64,000 bases of DNA from Rappaport israeli. Lineage in GTDB: Bacteria; Pseudomonadota; Gammaproteobacteria; Cardiobacteriales; Cardiobacteriaceae. The stretch covers positions 1 through 64,000 of the forward strand of contig NZ_LXHZ01000027.1 of assembly GCF_001888055.1 (NCBI RefSeq), written 5' to 3'. A program made the translations under genes and the position numbers. Below, in pieces: positions 28,880-38,788 of this stretch; the stretch's first letter is position 1, and each line of letters begins with the position of its first letter. Below the pieces are notes generated by a model that did no database searches, was not told the origin of the DNA, and saw nothing but the letters and a program-made list of their open reading frames with translations.

Positions 28880-29791
28880 ATGAGTGCAAAACATAATACT
28901 TTGAATCGATCTAGAATACGCTCAGCTTGGATTTTTTTAACGCCAATGTTGATTACTTTAGTGTTTGCAGCAGGTTGGCCACTATTGCGTACAATTTGGT
29001 TGAGTTTTACTGATGCAACGTTGGTGGCGGATAGTGAACGTCATTTTATTGGCTTGGCAAATTACTACAATCAAGAATGGGGCGGGCTTTTAAGTGACAG
29101 GCTTTGGTGGCGGTCAGTTTATAACACAGTTTGGTTTGCAGTAATTTCTGTGGCACTAGAAACAATATTTGGACTAATGATTGCGCTGATTATTCATCAG
29201 AATTTTAAGGGGCGTGGACTGTTGCGCGCGATTATCTTAGTGCCATGGGTTATCCCAACGGTAGTGAGCGCTAAGATTTGGGGGTGGATGTTAAATGATC
29301 AGTTCGGAGTGATTAACAGTATTCTTTTAGATATTGGTTTGATTAGTGCACCAATTGCTTGGACAGCTTCGCCTGATACGGCGATGTGGGCAGTGGTGAT
29401 GGTTGATGTATGGAAAACGACACCGTTTATGGCGCTACTTATTTTGACGGGATTACAAATGTTGCCTAAGGATTGCTATGAAGCCGCACGCGTTGATGGA
29501 ATTCATCCCTTGAAAGTGTTTTGGAAGGTGACGTTGCCGTTAATTAAGCCTGCTATTGCAGTAGCGGTGATTTTTCGCGCATTAGATGCCTTGCGGATTT
29601 TTGATTTAATTTATGTGTTGACCTCAAACAGTCAAACAACAATGACGATGAGCGTTTATGCTAGACAGCAGTTGGTGGACTTTCAGGATGTGGGTTATGG
29701 GTCGGCAGCAGCAACGCTTCTACTGATTATTATTGCTTTGATTACGGTAGCTTATTTGGTTATTGGGCGGGTAAAATTAAGCGGAGAATGA
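28880..29791 (+). CDS. aglF: alpha-glucoside ABC transporter permease (AglF-like)
   Basis: 303 residues, six predicted membrane segments. The MalF-type inner-membrane component shows AWIFLTPMLITLVFAAGWPLLRTIWLSFTD at the N-terminus. The EAA loop is CYEAARVDGIHPLKVFWKVTLPLIKP near residue 198, where the ATPase docks. It ends one base before the next ATG, so the two permeases are probably translated together. Confidence 0.88.
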   Translation: MSAKHNTLNRSRIRSAWIFLTPMLITLVFAAGWPLLRTIWLSFTDATLVADSERHFIGLANYYNQEWGGLLSDRLWWRSVYNTVWFAVISVALETIFGLMIALIIHQNFKGRGLLRAIILVPWVIPTVVSAKIWGWMLNDQFGVINSILLDIGLISAPIAWTASPDTAMWAVVMVDVWKTTPFMALLILTGLQMLPKDCYEAARVDGIHPLKVFWKVTLPLIKPAIAVAVIFRALDALRIFDLIYVLTSNSQTTMTMSVYARQQLVDFQDVGYGSAAATLLLIIIALITVAYLVIGRVKLSGE

Positions 29792-29792
29792 C

Positions 29793-30617
29793 ATGGCAGG
29801 CGTAAAAAAAATAGCGTTCTATATGTTGATTATTGGGGTGTCAATCGTAGCATTATTCCCATTTTATTATGCAATTCTGACGTCTTTTGAGCATGGCTCG
29901 GCACTGTTTAGTGTCAATTATTTTCCTGAGTCGTTTGATTTAGAAAATTATCGCAATGTGTTTTTAAAACAGCCTTTTGCGCGCAATATTTTAAATTCAG
30001 TGGTGGTTGCTTGTTCGGTGGTGGTAATTTCTTTATTTATCGGGCTGATGGCTGCTTATGCTTTGGGTCGAATTAAATTCCGCGGACGAGCAACGTTATT
30101 ATTAACGATTTTATCAGTCTCTATGTTTCCTCAAGTGGCAGTTCTTTCAGGGATGTTTGAATTAGTGCGTTATTTTGGTTTATACAATACTTTGCCTGGA
30201 TTGGTGATGGCTAACATTATGTTGACGTTGCCCTTTACAGTGTGGGTATTGACGACTTTTATGCGAGAGCTGCCTAAGGAGCTTGAGGAAGCCGCATTTG
30301 TGGATGGGGCAACGCCAGCACAGGTCATTCGATTAGTGTTTATGCCATTAATGTGGCCGGCAATGGTAACAACAGGATTGCTGGCGTTTATCGCGGCATG
30401 GAATGAGTTTTTATTTGCGCTAACATTTACCTTATCAAATGATGTTCGTACTGTGCCTGTAGCGATTGCATTAATTAGTGGAGGGTCAAAATATGAGTTG
30501 CCTTGGGGGAATATTATGGCAGCTTCAGTGATTGTAACCCTACCCTTGGTGATTTTAGTGGTCATTTTTCAACGTAAGATTATTTCAGGACTTACCGCAG
30601 GAGCGGTAAAAGGATAG
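29793..30617 (+). CDS. aglG: alpha-glucoside ABC transporter permease (AglG-like)
   Basis: 274 residues. The MalG-type partner begins ALFPFYYAILTSFEHGSALF, has six membrane segments, and its EAA loop is LEEAAFVDGATPAQVIRLVFMPLMWPA near residue 168. LAFIAAWNEFLFALTFT is typical of the family. It follows aglF by a single base and precedes the GH13 gene by six. Confidence 0.9.
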   Translation: MAGVKKIAFYMLIIGVSIVALFPFYYAILTSFEHGSALFSVNYFPESFDLENYRNVFLKQPFARNILNSVVVACSVVVISLFIGLMAAYALGRIKFRGRATLLLTILSVSMFPQVAVLSGMFELVRYFGLYNTLPGLVMANIMLTLPFTVWVLTTFMRELPKELEEAAFVDGATPAQVIRLVFMPLMWPAMVTTGLLAFIAAWNEFLFALTFTLSNDVRTVPVAIALISGGSKYELPWGNIMAASVIVTLPLVILVVIFQRKIISGLTAGAVKG

Positions 30618-30623
30618 TTTATT

Positions 30624-32236
30624 ATGAGAGAAGTCAATAAACAGTGGTGGCGTGGTGGTGTAATTTATCAAATCTATCCGCGTAGCTATATGGATAAAAA
30701 TGGGGATGGAATTGGTGATTTGGCGGGAATCATTGAGAAATTACCTTATATTGCTTCTCTTGGAGTAGATGCTATTTGGTTGTCGCCATTTTACCCGTCG
30801 CCCATGAAAGACTTTGGCTACGATGTGCAAGATTATTGCGATGTTGATCCAATGTTTGGAGACTTACAAGAGGCTTATCGCTTAATTGAGAAAGCTCATG
30901 AGTATGGAATTAAAGTTTTGATTGATTTGGTTTTATCTCATACGTCTGATAAGCATCCATGGTTTATTGAAAGCAGCGCAAGTCGAGAAAATGATAAGGC
31001 GGATTGGTATGTGTGGAGTAATCCAAAAGCAGATGGAACTCCCCCTAATAATTGGCTATCAATTTTTGGAGGCAGTGCTTGGCAATGGCATGCAGGACGA
31101 AGGCAGTATTATTTACATAATTTTCTTACTTCGCAGCCTGATTTGAATTTTCATAACGAGCGCGTGTGTAAGGAAATGTTGGCAGTCGCACGATTTTGGC
31201 TAGAGGCTGGTGTGGATGGTTTTCGCTTGGATACAGTTAATATGTATACGCATGATAAATTATTGCGTGATAATCCACCTGCAACAGCAAAGACAAGGTC
31301 AATGGGATTCCAGATGAGAATCCTTATGCAATGCAGCAAACAATTTATAACATTAATCGACCAGAAAATTTACTGTTTATTGAAAGATTACGCGCTTTGA
31401 TGGATGAATTTGGGCAGACAACGACAGTGGGTGAATTGGGCGCAGTGGCTGATGTGCCTAAAGCAATGAGTGAATATACAGGGGATAAGCGTTTGCATAT
31501 GGCCTATAGTTTTGCGTTGATGCATAAGCAACATGATGTAGCTTATATTCGTGAACAAGTAGAAAAAATTGATGAAAAATGTTGGGCTAATTGGGCATTG
31601 TCTAATCACGATGTGATGAGAGTGATGAGTCGTTGGGAATTAGAGGATACGCCTCAGGCAGCAGTAACGTTGATTGCTTTAATGACAACATTGCGTGGCT
31701 CAAGCTGTTTATATCAAGGGGAAGAGTTAGGATTGCCTGAGGCGACTGTGCCCTATGAGGCTTTACAAGACCCTTATGGCATAGAATTTTGGCCTGAATT
31801 TAAAGGTCGTGATGGTTGTCGTACGCCAATGGTGTGGAGTGATGCGCCTGACCATGGTTTTGGTAGCCTAGAAGCATGGCTGCCCCATGATAGTGCGCAA
31901 ACCCCTTATGCGGTGAGTCTGCAAGATAAGCAGTTTAATAGTACGCTTAATCGAGTGAGGCGGTTTTTAAATTGGCGGAAAAAACAAGCGGTATTACGTT
32001 ATGGCGATATGATGTTTTTAGAAGGTTATGCTAAAGATTTATTGGTTTTCGAGCGAACACTAGAGCAGGAAAAAGTGCGCTGTATATTCAATCTGTCTAA
32101 TCAGATGCATGAAATTATCTTGCAAGATAATGAGCAATTGCTATCTGTGTCTGGTTTTGAACAATTAGAAGAGCAACTAGAGAAAACTCAGATACAAATA
32201 GCGCCTTGGCAAGCTGTGTTTATTAGTATTGTATGA
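30624..32236 (+). CDS. aglA: GH13 alpha-glucosidase (AglA-like), one apparent frameshift
   Basis: Hydrolyses alpha-glucosides taken up by the neighbouring importer. It has no signal peptide, so it is cytoplasmic. GH13 regions are visible. [26 protein letters not shown] opens the barrel, [15 protein letters not shown] follows, [10 protein letters not shown] contains the nucleophile Asp, VGELG the acid/base Glu and LSNHDVMR the third Asp. The frame breaks near 31301. Adding one A gives [17 protein letters not shown] and a protein of about 537 residues. AAAGGA is just upstream of ATG 30624. Some related enzymes prefer trehalose, sucrose isomers or maltose. Confidence 0.88.
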
Positions 32237-32258
32237 AAATGATATAAAGGGGGCATTG

Positions 32259-33373
32259 ATGAGTAGCGTGGTGCTGAAAAATATCCATAAGAGTTTTGAT
32301 AAGGTTGAGACGATTCACAATATTAATCTAAGTATTGAAGAGGGTGAATTTGTAGTATTTGTTGGTCCGTCAGGTTGTGGTAAATCTACTTTATTACGTT
32401 TGGTTGCTGGTCTGGAGGATATTACCTCGGGTGAGCTTTATATTGATAATGAGTTAGTCAATGATTTGCCTCCTGCCAAACGAGGGGTATCGATGGTGTT
32501 TCAGTCGTATGCCCTTTATCCGCATATGACGGTGTATGACAATATGGCGTTTGGTTTGAAACTAGCTAAAACGGCGCATGAAACAGTAGATGCGCGAGTC
32601 CGTGAGGTGGCAAAAATTTTAGAATTAGAGCCTTTACTTGACCGCCTACCACGTCAGTTATCAGGTGGACAAAGACAGCGCGTGGCGATTGGGCGAGCGC
32701 TGGTTCGTAAGCCAAAAGTTTTTCTCTTAGATGAACCATTATCAAATTTAGATGCCGCGCTACGGGTGCAAACTCGTTTAGAACTAGCGAAGTTGCATAA
32801 AAGTATGAACAGCACGACAATTTATGTAACGCATGACCAAGTGGAGGCGATGACATTGGCTGATCGCATTGTAGTGTTGCGTGATGGATATTTAGAACAG
32901 GTAGGAGAGCCACTGACGTTATACCATCATCCAGCTAATAAGTTTGTTGCTGGATTTATTGGCTCACCCAAGATGAATTTCTTACCTGTAAAAGCTGAGC
33001 GAATTAGTGAGCAAGTCTTGCGAGTGCACTTTTCTGATGAATATCAATTGGATTTGCCATTTTTGCGTGGTACAAATGCTCGATTTGCGACAACTTTGGG
33101 AATTCGTCCTGAACATATTCGCCTCACGACGATGAATAATGCCGTGTTAAATGGAGAAATTGAGATTATAGAGAAATTAGGAGAATCGCAATTTGCCTAT
33201 ATTCGTATTCCTGGGGAACATTTATTAGTAGCGCGGTTACGTGGGAAAGAAAGTTACAAGGTGGGTGAACGTGTGGGGTTTTATTTTCACCTAACGAAAC
33301 GCATTTATTTAATGAGAATGGCGTATCTATTACGCGACGTTATGGCGCTGTGGGTGAAGAATTTGAATCTTAA
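32259..33373 (+). CDS. aglK: sugar ABC transporter ATP-binding protein (AglK/UgpC/MalK type), one apparent frameshift
   Basis: Energises the alpha-glucoside importer. Walker [10 protein letters not shown] near residue 37, signature [15 protein letters not shown] near 134, Walker [15 protein letters not shown] near 153, then a C-terminal MOBE regulatory domain ([23 protein letters not shown]). AAGGGGG sits before the ATG at 32259, which I prefer to an upstream ATG at 32229. The displayed C-terminus after FYFH is out of frame. One C added near 33290 gives [19 protein letters not shown] and a stop at 33371-33373, about 371 residues. Confidence 0.88.
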
Positions 33374-33445
33374 AATTATGTTCTATATTTGTATGTAAAA
33401 AATTCTAGTGTTGATAAAACTGGCTGTGTTGATGTTAGTTCGCTC

Positions 33446-34270
33446 TTAGTGTGGGGTATGTTCAGGAGCAGGGATTTGTTCGAGGCGGAAAAATCGCTGA
33501 GTGTTTTCATAGATAAGTTGAGCGAGTGTTTGTGGATTTTGTTGGCGACATTGGGCGAGTGCGCGCAAAACTTCTGGTAGATATTGAGGTTCGTTGGTGC
33601 GCGGTGTAGGGGTTAAGGTTTTGGGGGTAAGGTAGGGCGCATCGCTTTCTATCATTAGGCGATTATCAGGGATATGGTGGACGATATTTCTCAGGGATTG
33701 TCCACGCTCGGGGTCGCAAATCCAACCCGTAATGCCAATATATAATCCAAGTTCAAGGGCTTTGTGCAATTGGTCTAAATTGCCTGTAAAGCAATGCCAA
33801 ACGGCGCCTTGTAATTCTGGAAGGGCAGGGGTAAGGATAGTGAAAAAATCATCGGCGGCGTGGCGTTCGTGCAAAAACACAGGTTTGCCAACGGTTTTGG
33901 CAATCTCTAATTGAGCGTTGAAGCTTTTACGCTGATTGGTGGGGGTGGCGAGATTGCGGTGGTAGTCTAGTCCCGTTTCCCCGATAGCAACGACGCGCGG
34001 ATGACGGGCAAGCGCTTGAATGGCAATGGGATGGCGTTTGGGGTGCCAATCATTGGCATGATGTGGATGGTGTCCTGTGGTGGCGTAAAGCTCTGGATAT
34101 TGGTTGGCAAGCGTGAGCGCTTGTTCGTTGCTGATGAGGTCTGTGCCTGTGAGGATTTGTTTGACAACGCCTGCGCCTTGCGCTGAGCTGAGGATTTGTG
34201 CGAGATTAGGAAGTAATCTTGGGCTGGTGAGATTGCAGCCAATATCAATTAATGGGTAGGGCGCGCGCAT
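33446..34270 (-). CDS. tatD: TatD-family DNase
   Basis: Metal-dependent TIM-barrel hydrolase, 274 residues. LIDIGCNLTS at the N-terminus, a TGHHPHHA histidine pair, IGETGLDY, FLHERHAADDF, WHCFTGN and LMIESDAPYL cover the known metal ligands. TatD enzymes are 3'-5' exonucleases in DNA repair and cell-death turnover. Its ATG shares one base with the TAA of the small gene upstream, indicating coupling. Confidence 0.9.
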   Translation of the reverse strand: MRAPYPLIDIGCNLTSPRLLPNLAQILSSAQGAGVVKQILTGTDLISNEQALTLANQYPELYATTGHHPHHANDWHPKRHPIAIQALARHPRVVAIGETGLDYHRNLATPTNQRKSFNAQLEIAKTVGKPVFLHERHAADDFFTILTPALPELQGAVWHCFTGNLDQLHKALELGLYIGITGWICDPERGQSLRNIVHHIPDNRLMIESDAPYLTPKTLTPTPRTNEPQYLPEVLRALAQCRQQNPQTLAQLIYENTQRFFRLEQIPAPEHTPH

Positions 34271-34449
34271 TATAATTTGATAAGAAAATAAACAAAAATG
34301 ACTAAAATGGTCATAAGAAAGGCGAAAGTGCCCCAGTGTTGGGGCGCCTCTTGGCTTCGCTGAAAGAGTGTTTTGATGTTGTCTTTGCTTTTAAACAACA
34401 TGTAGATAAAAAATACGCCAACAAGTGCTGTGCCAATTTGCGTAAGCAT
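34270..34449 (-). CDS. 59-residue membrane protein of unknown function, overlapping tatD start
   Basis: A short frame, MLTQIGTALVGVFFIYMLF at its start and ending FVYFLIKL. Two hydrophobic stretches (residues about 5-19 and 42-57) flank a basic/polar middle with KSKDNIKTLFQRSQ, so it should span the inner membrane twice. The start has an AAGGAA ribosome binding site eight bases upstream. The stop TAA overlaps the tatD ATG (TAATG). I recognise no family. The good start signal and stop-start overlap make it a believable gene. Confidence 0.65.
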   Translation of the reverse strand: MLTQIGTALVGVFFIYMLFKSKDNIKTLFQRSQEAPQHWGTFAFLMTILVIFVYFLIKL

Positions 34450-34468
34450 AAAAATTCCTTGGTTTATA

Positions 34469-35256
34469 TTAGTTTAGGTTGAAGCGCTCGCGCTCTTTTG
34501 CGCTGTAGGTAAAAATTTCATAGCCATCTTTGGTAACGCCTAGGGTGTGTTCCCATTGGGCGGAGAGGGAGCGGTCGCGTGTAACAGCTGTCCAACCATC
34601 TTTTAATATTTTCATTTGATGACCACCAGCGTTAATCATGGGTTCGATAGTAAAAATCATGCCTTCTTTAAGTGTTGCGCCAGTGTTGGGTTGACCGTAG
34701 TGCATCACTTGTGGTTCTTCATGAAAGTTTTTGCCGATTCCATGGCCGCAAAAATCACGGACAACAGAAAAACGTTGTGCATTGGCATGTGTTTGGATGG
34801 CGTGTCCTATATCGCCAAAAGTTGCTCCGGGTTTGACAACCTCTATGCCACGGTAAAGGCATTCGTAGGTGGTATCGACTAAGCGTTGGGCAAGGACTGA
34901 GGGTTTACCTACGATAAACATGCGACTGGTGTCGCCATGATAACCCTCTTTAATAACAGTAACGTCGATATTAACGATATCGCCGTTTTTAAGTGTTTTT
35001 TGAGAAGGGATACCATGGCAGATAACATGATTAACTGAAATGCAAGTGGCTTTGGGAAAAGGCGGGTAGCCATAGCTAGGCAGGCGCTAACGGCATTTTG
35101 TGTTTCTTCGATATAGCGTTGCATGCGAGTATCTAGTGATTCGGTGCTCACACCTGCAACCACATAAGGCGTAATCATATCGAGAACATCGGCAGCAAGA
35201 CGTCCAACAACGCGCATTTTTGCAAATGCTTCTGGGGGGTAGATGGTAATAGCCAT
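34469..35256 (-). CDS. map: methionine aminopeptidase type I, one apparent frameshift
   Basis: Removes N-terminal Met from nascent proteins. Metal ligands are in NIDVTVIKEGYHGDTSRMF, GHGIGKNFHEEP, GMIFTIEPMI and QWEHTLGV. The frame breaks near 35077. Adding one G gives NAVSACLGYGYPPFPKATC and continuous reading of about 263 residues. An essential enzyme, so probably a base-call error. It is divergent from rpsB, a common arrangement (map/rpsB). Confidence 0.92.
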
Positions 35257-35266
35257 AAGAAATAAA

Positions 35267-35296
35267 TTGATTTGAAATGGACGTCTATGTTATAAA
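35267..35296 (+). promoter_or_regulatory. rpsB promoter
   Basis: TTGATT (35267-35272), an 18-base spacer and TATAAA (35291-35296), then TCCCGCGCC. The GC-rich discriminator is typical of growth-rate-controlled, ppGpp/DksA-sensitive ribosomal promoters. Confidence 0.65.
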
Positions 35297-35327
35297 TCCC
35301 GCGCCAATAAGGCAACCTAAAACACAC

Positions 35328-35384
35328 AAACGTCGACACACAATCTTGGGTGCTTATGAAAATAAGTAAGATTTTGGGGCGTTT
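35328..35384 (+). ncRNA. candidate S2-type autoregulatory leader of rpsB
   Basis: Three nested pairings can form. AAACG (35328) pairs with CGTTT (35380-35384), AATCTT (35342) with AAGATT (35368-35373), and CTTAT (35353) with ATAAG (35362-35366) closed by a GAAA tetraloop. It lies in the rpsB leader just before the ribosome binding site, where S2 autoregulation acts in gammaproteobacteria. Structure inferred by eye. Confidence 0.5.
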
Positions 35385-35416
35385 GGAGGCTTAACCCTTT
35401 ATTTATGGAGAAGATT

Positions 35417-36255
35417 ATGAGTTCTGTTAGCATGCGCGAATTATTTGAAGCTGGCGCACATTTTGGTCACCGCACCCGTTTTTGGAATCCAAAGATGGCT
35501 CCTTATATCTATGGCAAACGGGTGATATTCATATTATTAATTTAGAGCAAACTGTACCGATGCTTAATGATGCGCTTAATTTTATTAGCGCGATTGTGTC
35601 AAATGGCGGTCGTGTCATGTTTGTTGGTACAAAGCGTAGCGCTAGTGAAGCGATTGAAAAAGCAGCTACAAGCTGTGGCATGCCTTATGTTAATTTCCGC
35701 TGGTTAGGCGGTATGATGACGAATTTTTCAACCATTCGCCAATCAATTTCTCGTTTAGAAGCGATTGAAAAAATGGGTGAAGATGGCACTTTTAATAAAT
35801 TAGCTAAAAAAGAAGTGATTATGCTTGAGCGTGAGCGTGAAAAACTAGAGCGCTCATTAGCAGGGATTCGCAATATGCGTCAATTGCCAGAAGTGTTGTT
35901 TGTAGTCGATGTGGGACATGAGCATATCGCCATTAAAGAAGCGAAAAAATTAGGCATTCCTGTGGTTGGAATTGTTGATACCAATAATAAGATTGATGGC
36001 GTGGATTACATTATCCCTGGGAATGATGATTCAGTGCGCGCGATTCGTTTGTATGTTGATGCGGTTGCTAAAACAATTAGTGAGGCAAAAGCAAGTGTAA
36101 CAACTGGTGGGCGTGAAAATGCGGAGAAATCGCTAGAAGAGGTGGTAAAAGCGCAGGAAGAAAAAGTGCAGGAAGAAAAAGTGCAGGAAAATGCGCCTGC
36201 TGAGCAAGAAGCCTCTGTACAATCAGAAGAAAATCAGCAAGACGAACAAGCTTAA
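35417..36255 (+). CDS. rpsB: 30S ribosomal protein S2, one apparent frameshift
   Basis: Small-subunit protein S2, about 279 residues after repair. The start is [27 protein letters not shown], with GGAG seven bases upstream. An out-of-frame break occurs near 35521. One added G gives [16 protein letters not shown]. The remaining sequence has [40 protein letters not shown] and GIVDTNN. The C-terminus is an unusually long acidic tail with VQEEKVQEE repeats, longer than in E. coli. The rpsB-tsf pair is translated in one unit. Confidence 0.93.
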
Positions 36256-36270
36256 GTCTGTTAATGGAAT

Positions 36271-36310
36271 GCGTCTTTTTGTTAATGCAAAGAGGCGCTT
36301 TAGAATTTTT
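36271..36310 (+). terminator. attenuator between rpsB and tsf
   Basis: Ten-pair stem GCGTCTTTTT/AAAGAGGCGC (two G-U) with an 8-base loop, then TTTAGAATTTTTTATTTTTT. A partial terminator in this position is known in rpsB-tsf operons. Confidence 0.6.
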
Positions 36311-36369
36311 TATTTTTTAGATGAAGCAGTTAGCAATAATTGCAAGATTAAAAGATTAAGGAGTGAATT

Positions 36370-37250
36370 ATGGCAATTTCTGCCCAACAGGTAAAAGAAT
36401 TACGCGAGCGCACTGGCGCTGGCATGATGGAATGTAAAAAAGCATTGCAAGAAACCAATGGCGATATTGAAGCTGCAATTGAGCATATGCGCAAAACAGG
36501 TTTGGCTAAAGCAGATAAAAAAGCCAGTCGTGTTGCGGCAGAGGGAACGATTGTAACCGCTGCGAGCAAAGACAATAAGCGCGTAACTATGCTAGAAGCA
36601 AATTGCGAAACTGATTTTGTCGCGATGGGCGATGATTTTCAAAACTTTGCTAAGCGCTTAGCTGAAATTGTTGAGCAAGATAATGTGGTAGATGTTGAGG
36701 CTTTAAGTGCAAAAGAATTTGAAGCAGGTGTGAGTGTAGATGAAAAGCGTCGCGCTTTGATTGCTAAGATTGGTGAGAATATGACGATTCGTCGTTTTAC
36801 GACGCTTGTCTCAACCAGTGGGGTGGTCGGAAGCTATTTGCATGGTCAAAAAATCGGGGTGTTGGTGGAATTAGAAGGTGGAGATGTGGATTTGGCGCGG
36901 GATATCGCAATGCATATCGCAGCTTTTAATCCTGTGGCGCTAGATGCGCAGTCTTTGCCTCAAGATTTTTTAGACAAGGAAAATGAAATCCACCGCGCTA
37001 AAGCTGAGCAAAGCGGTAAGCCTGATAATATCATTGAGAAAATGGTTGAAGGGGCGATGAAAAAATTGTTTGGTGAGGTTACCTTACTAGGGCAAAAATT
37101 TGTTAAAAATGGTGATATTACTATTGAACAATTGCTCAAAGAGCATGGCGCTAAAGTAATTAGTTATGTGCGCTATGAGCTTGGTGAAGGTATTGAAAAA
37201 GAAGAGACTGATTTTGTTGCTGATGTTATGGCGCAAGTAAAGGTCAATAA
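36370..37250 (+). CDS. tsf: elongation factor Ts, one apparent frameshift at its end
   Basis: Guanine-nucleotide exchange factor for EF-Tu. The family signature [26 protein letters not shown] is at the N-terminus; [19 protein letters not shown] and YVRYELGEG follow. The frame as given runs on through a terminator to 37332. Adding one G near 37241 gives AQVKGQ and a TAA at 37248-37250, so the last 28 displayed residues are artefactual. ATG follows GGAG closely. Confidence 0.93.
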
Positions 37251-37271
37251 TTTGAGTAGCAAGAGATTAAG

Positions 37272-37298
37272 ACCGCCGTTTATACGGCGGTTTTTTTT
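37272..37298 (+). terminator. intrinsic terminator after tsf
   Basis: 8-bp stem ACCGCCGT/ACGGCGGT with loop TTAT, followed by T7. It shows that tsf should stop before it, supporting the frameshift correction. Confidence 0.9.
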
Positions 37299-37454
37299 GC
37301 CAGTTATGCGCTTTGCTAGATGGGTTAATTGAGTTTGTTAGGCAAGGATGTAAAAATTTATCGCAAAAAATAAACTCGGCGACAGCTGGTTTGAGCTGTT
37401 GGCGTGATGATTTTAGGTAAAGGTATAAGATTTTATTGGTAAGGAGAAGTTAAG

Positions 37455-38180
37455 GTGGCAGATAAAAAAGCGTTAAAGTACCGTCGTGTGTTACTAAAAA
37501 TGAGCGGTGAGGTGTTAATGGGGCATCAGTCTTTTGGATTAGATGCGATGACGATTAATCGGATTGCCGCAGAAATTGGGCAGTTATGCGCTGCTGGTGT
37601 GGAGGTGGCAATTGTTATTGGGGGTGGGAATTTGTTTCGCGGGTCGCAGTTGGCGGCTTTGGGTATGGAGCGGGTAACGGGCGACCATATGGGGATGTTG
37701 GCGACGTTGATGAATGCTTTGGCGATGCAGGATGCGTTGCAGAAAATTTCTGTTGATGTGCGGGTGCTTTCGGCTTTAACGGTTGATCAGATTTGTGAGC
37801 CTTATATCCGTAGGCGAGCAATTCGCCATTTGGAAAAAGGGCGGGTGGTGATTTGCGCAGCAGGAACGGGAAATCCTTTTTTTACAACTGATTCAGCGGC
37901 AAGTTTGCGCGCCATTGAATTGGAGGTGGATGCTCTGTTAAAGGCGACTAAGGTAGATGGTGTTTACTCAAAAGACCCTAAACGCTATGATGATGCGGTA
38001 AAATATGAGCATTTGAGCTATCAGCAGGTATTGGTTGATGGGCTTCAGGTGATGGATGCAACGTCTATTGTGATGTGTCAGGAAAATGAGATGCCGTTGG
38101 TGGTTTTTGATATGACAAAAGAGGGTGAGATTGTGCGCGCGGTGTTGGAAGATTGTGTAGGCACGGTTATTCATGCCTGA
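37455..38180 (+). CDS. pyrH: uridylate kinase
   Basis: Phosphorylates UMP to UDP, 241 residues. Start is GTG at 37455 behind AAGGAG. Motifs: [46 protein letters not shown] and [15 protein letters not shown], which mark bacterial UMP kinases. Intact. Confidence 0.95.
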   Translation: MADKKALKYRRVLLKMSGEVLMGHQSFGLDAMTINRIAAEIGQLCAAGVEVAIVIGGGNLFRGSQLAALGMERVTGDHMGMLATLMNALAMQDALQKISVDVRVLSALTVDQICEPYIRRRAIRHLEKGRVVICAAGTGNPFFTTDSAASLRAIELEVDALLKATKVDGVYSKDPKRYDDAVKYEHLSYQQVLVDGLQVMDATSIVMCQENEMPLVVFDMTKEGEIVRAVLEDCVGTVIHA

Positions 38181-38230
38181 TTTTGAATGTCTTTTTATTC
38201 TATTTTGATTGTTTAAGTGAGGTGATTTTT

Positions 38231-38788
38231 ATGCTAGAAACTATTTTAAATGATGCACAAGTGCGGATGAAAAAATCGGTGGCGAATTTTGAGCAGGATT
38301 TAACTAAAATTCGTACAGGGCGTGCGCATGCAAGTTTGCTTGACCATGTTGAGGTTGAATATTACGGCTCTATGGTGCCTTTATCGCAGGCGGCAAATGT
38401 GTCTGTGGCAGATCATCGCACGCTGATGATTCAAATTTGGGAAAAAGATATGGTGAAGGTGATTGAAAAGGCGTTGATTAATTCTGATTTGGGGATTACG
38501 CCTAATACAGCTGGGCAAAATATTCATATTAATTTACCCCCTTTAACTGAGGAAAGACGTAAGGATATGGTGAAAATTGTGCGTGCTGAAGGTGAGCAGG
38601 CGAAGGTGGCTGTGCGAAATATTCGCAGAGATAGTAATCAAAATATTAAGCAACTGGTAACAGATAAGGAGATTTCTGAGGATGATGAGCGTCGTGCAGA
38701 GGCGGAGGTGCAAAAATTAACGGATAAATATATTGCTGAAATTGATGCGCTTTTAGATGAAAAAGAAAAAGAATTGATGGAGATGTAA
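38231..38788 (+). CDS. frr: ribosome recycling factor
   Basis: Splits terminated ribosomes with EF-G. 185 residues from ATG 38231, chosen for GAGGTG upstream; an in-frame ATG at 38153 lies inside pyrH. Landmarks: TKIRTGRAHASLLD, the NVSVADHRTLMIQIWEKD loop and LPPLTEERRKDMVK, then the long helix with NQNIKQLVTDKEISEDD. Its TAA overlaps the uppS ATG. Confidence 0.95.
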   Translation: MLETILNDAQVRMKKSVANFEQDLTKIRTGRAHASLLDHVEVEYYGSMVPLSQAANVSVADHRTLMIQIWEKDMVKVIEKALINSDLGITPNTAGQNIHINLPPLTEERRKDMVKIVRAEGEQAKVAVRNIRRDSNQNIKQLVTDKEISEDDERRAEAEVQKLTDKYIAEIDALLDEKEKELMEM

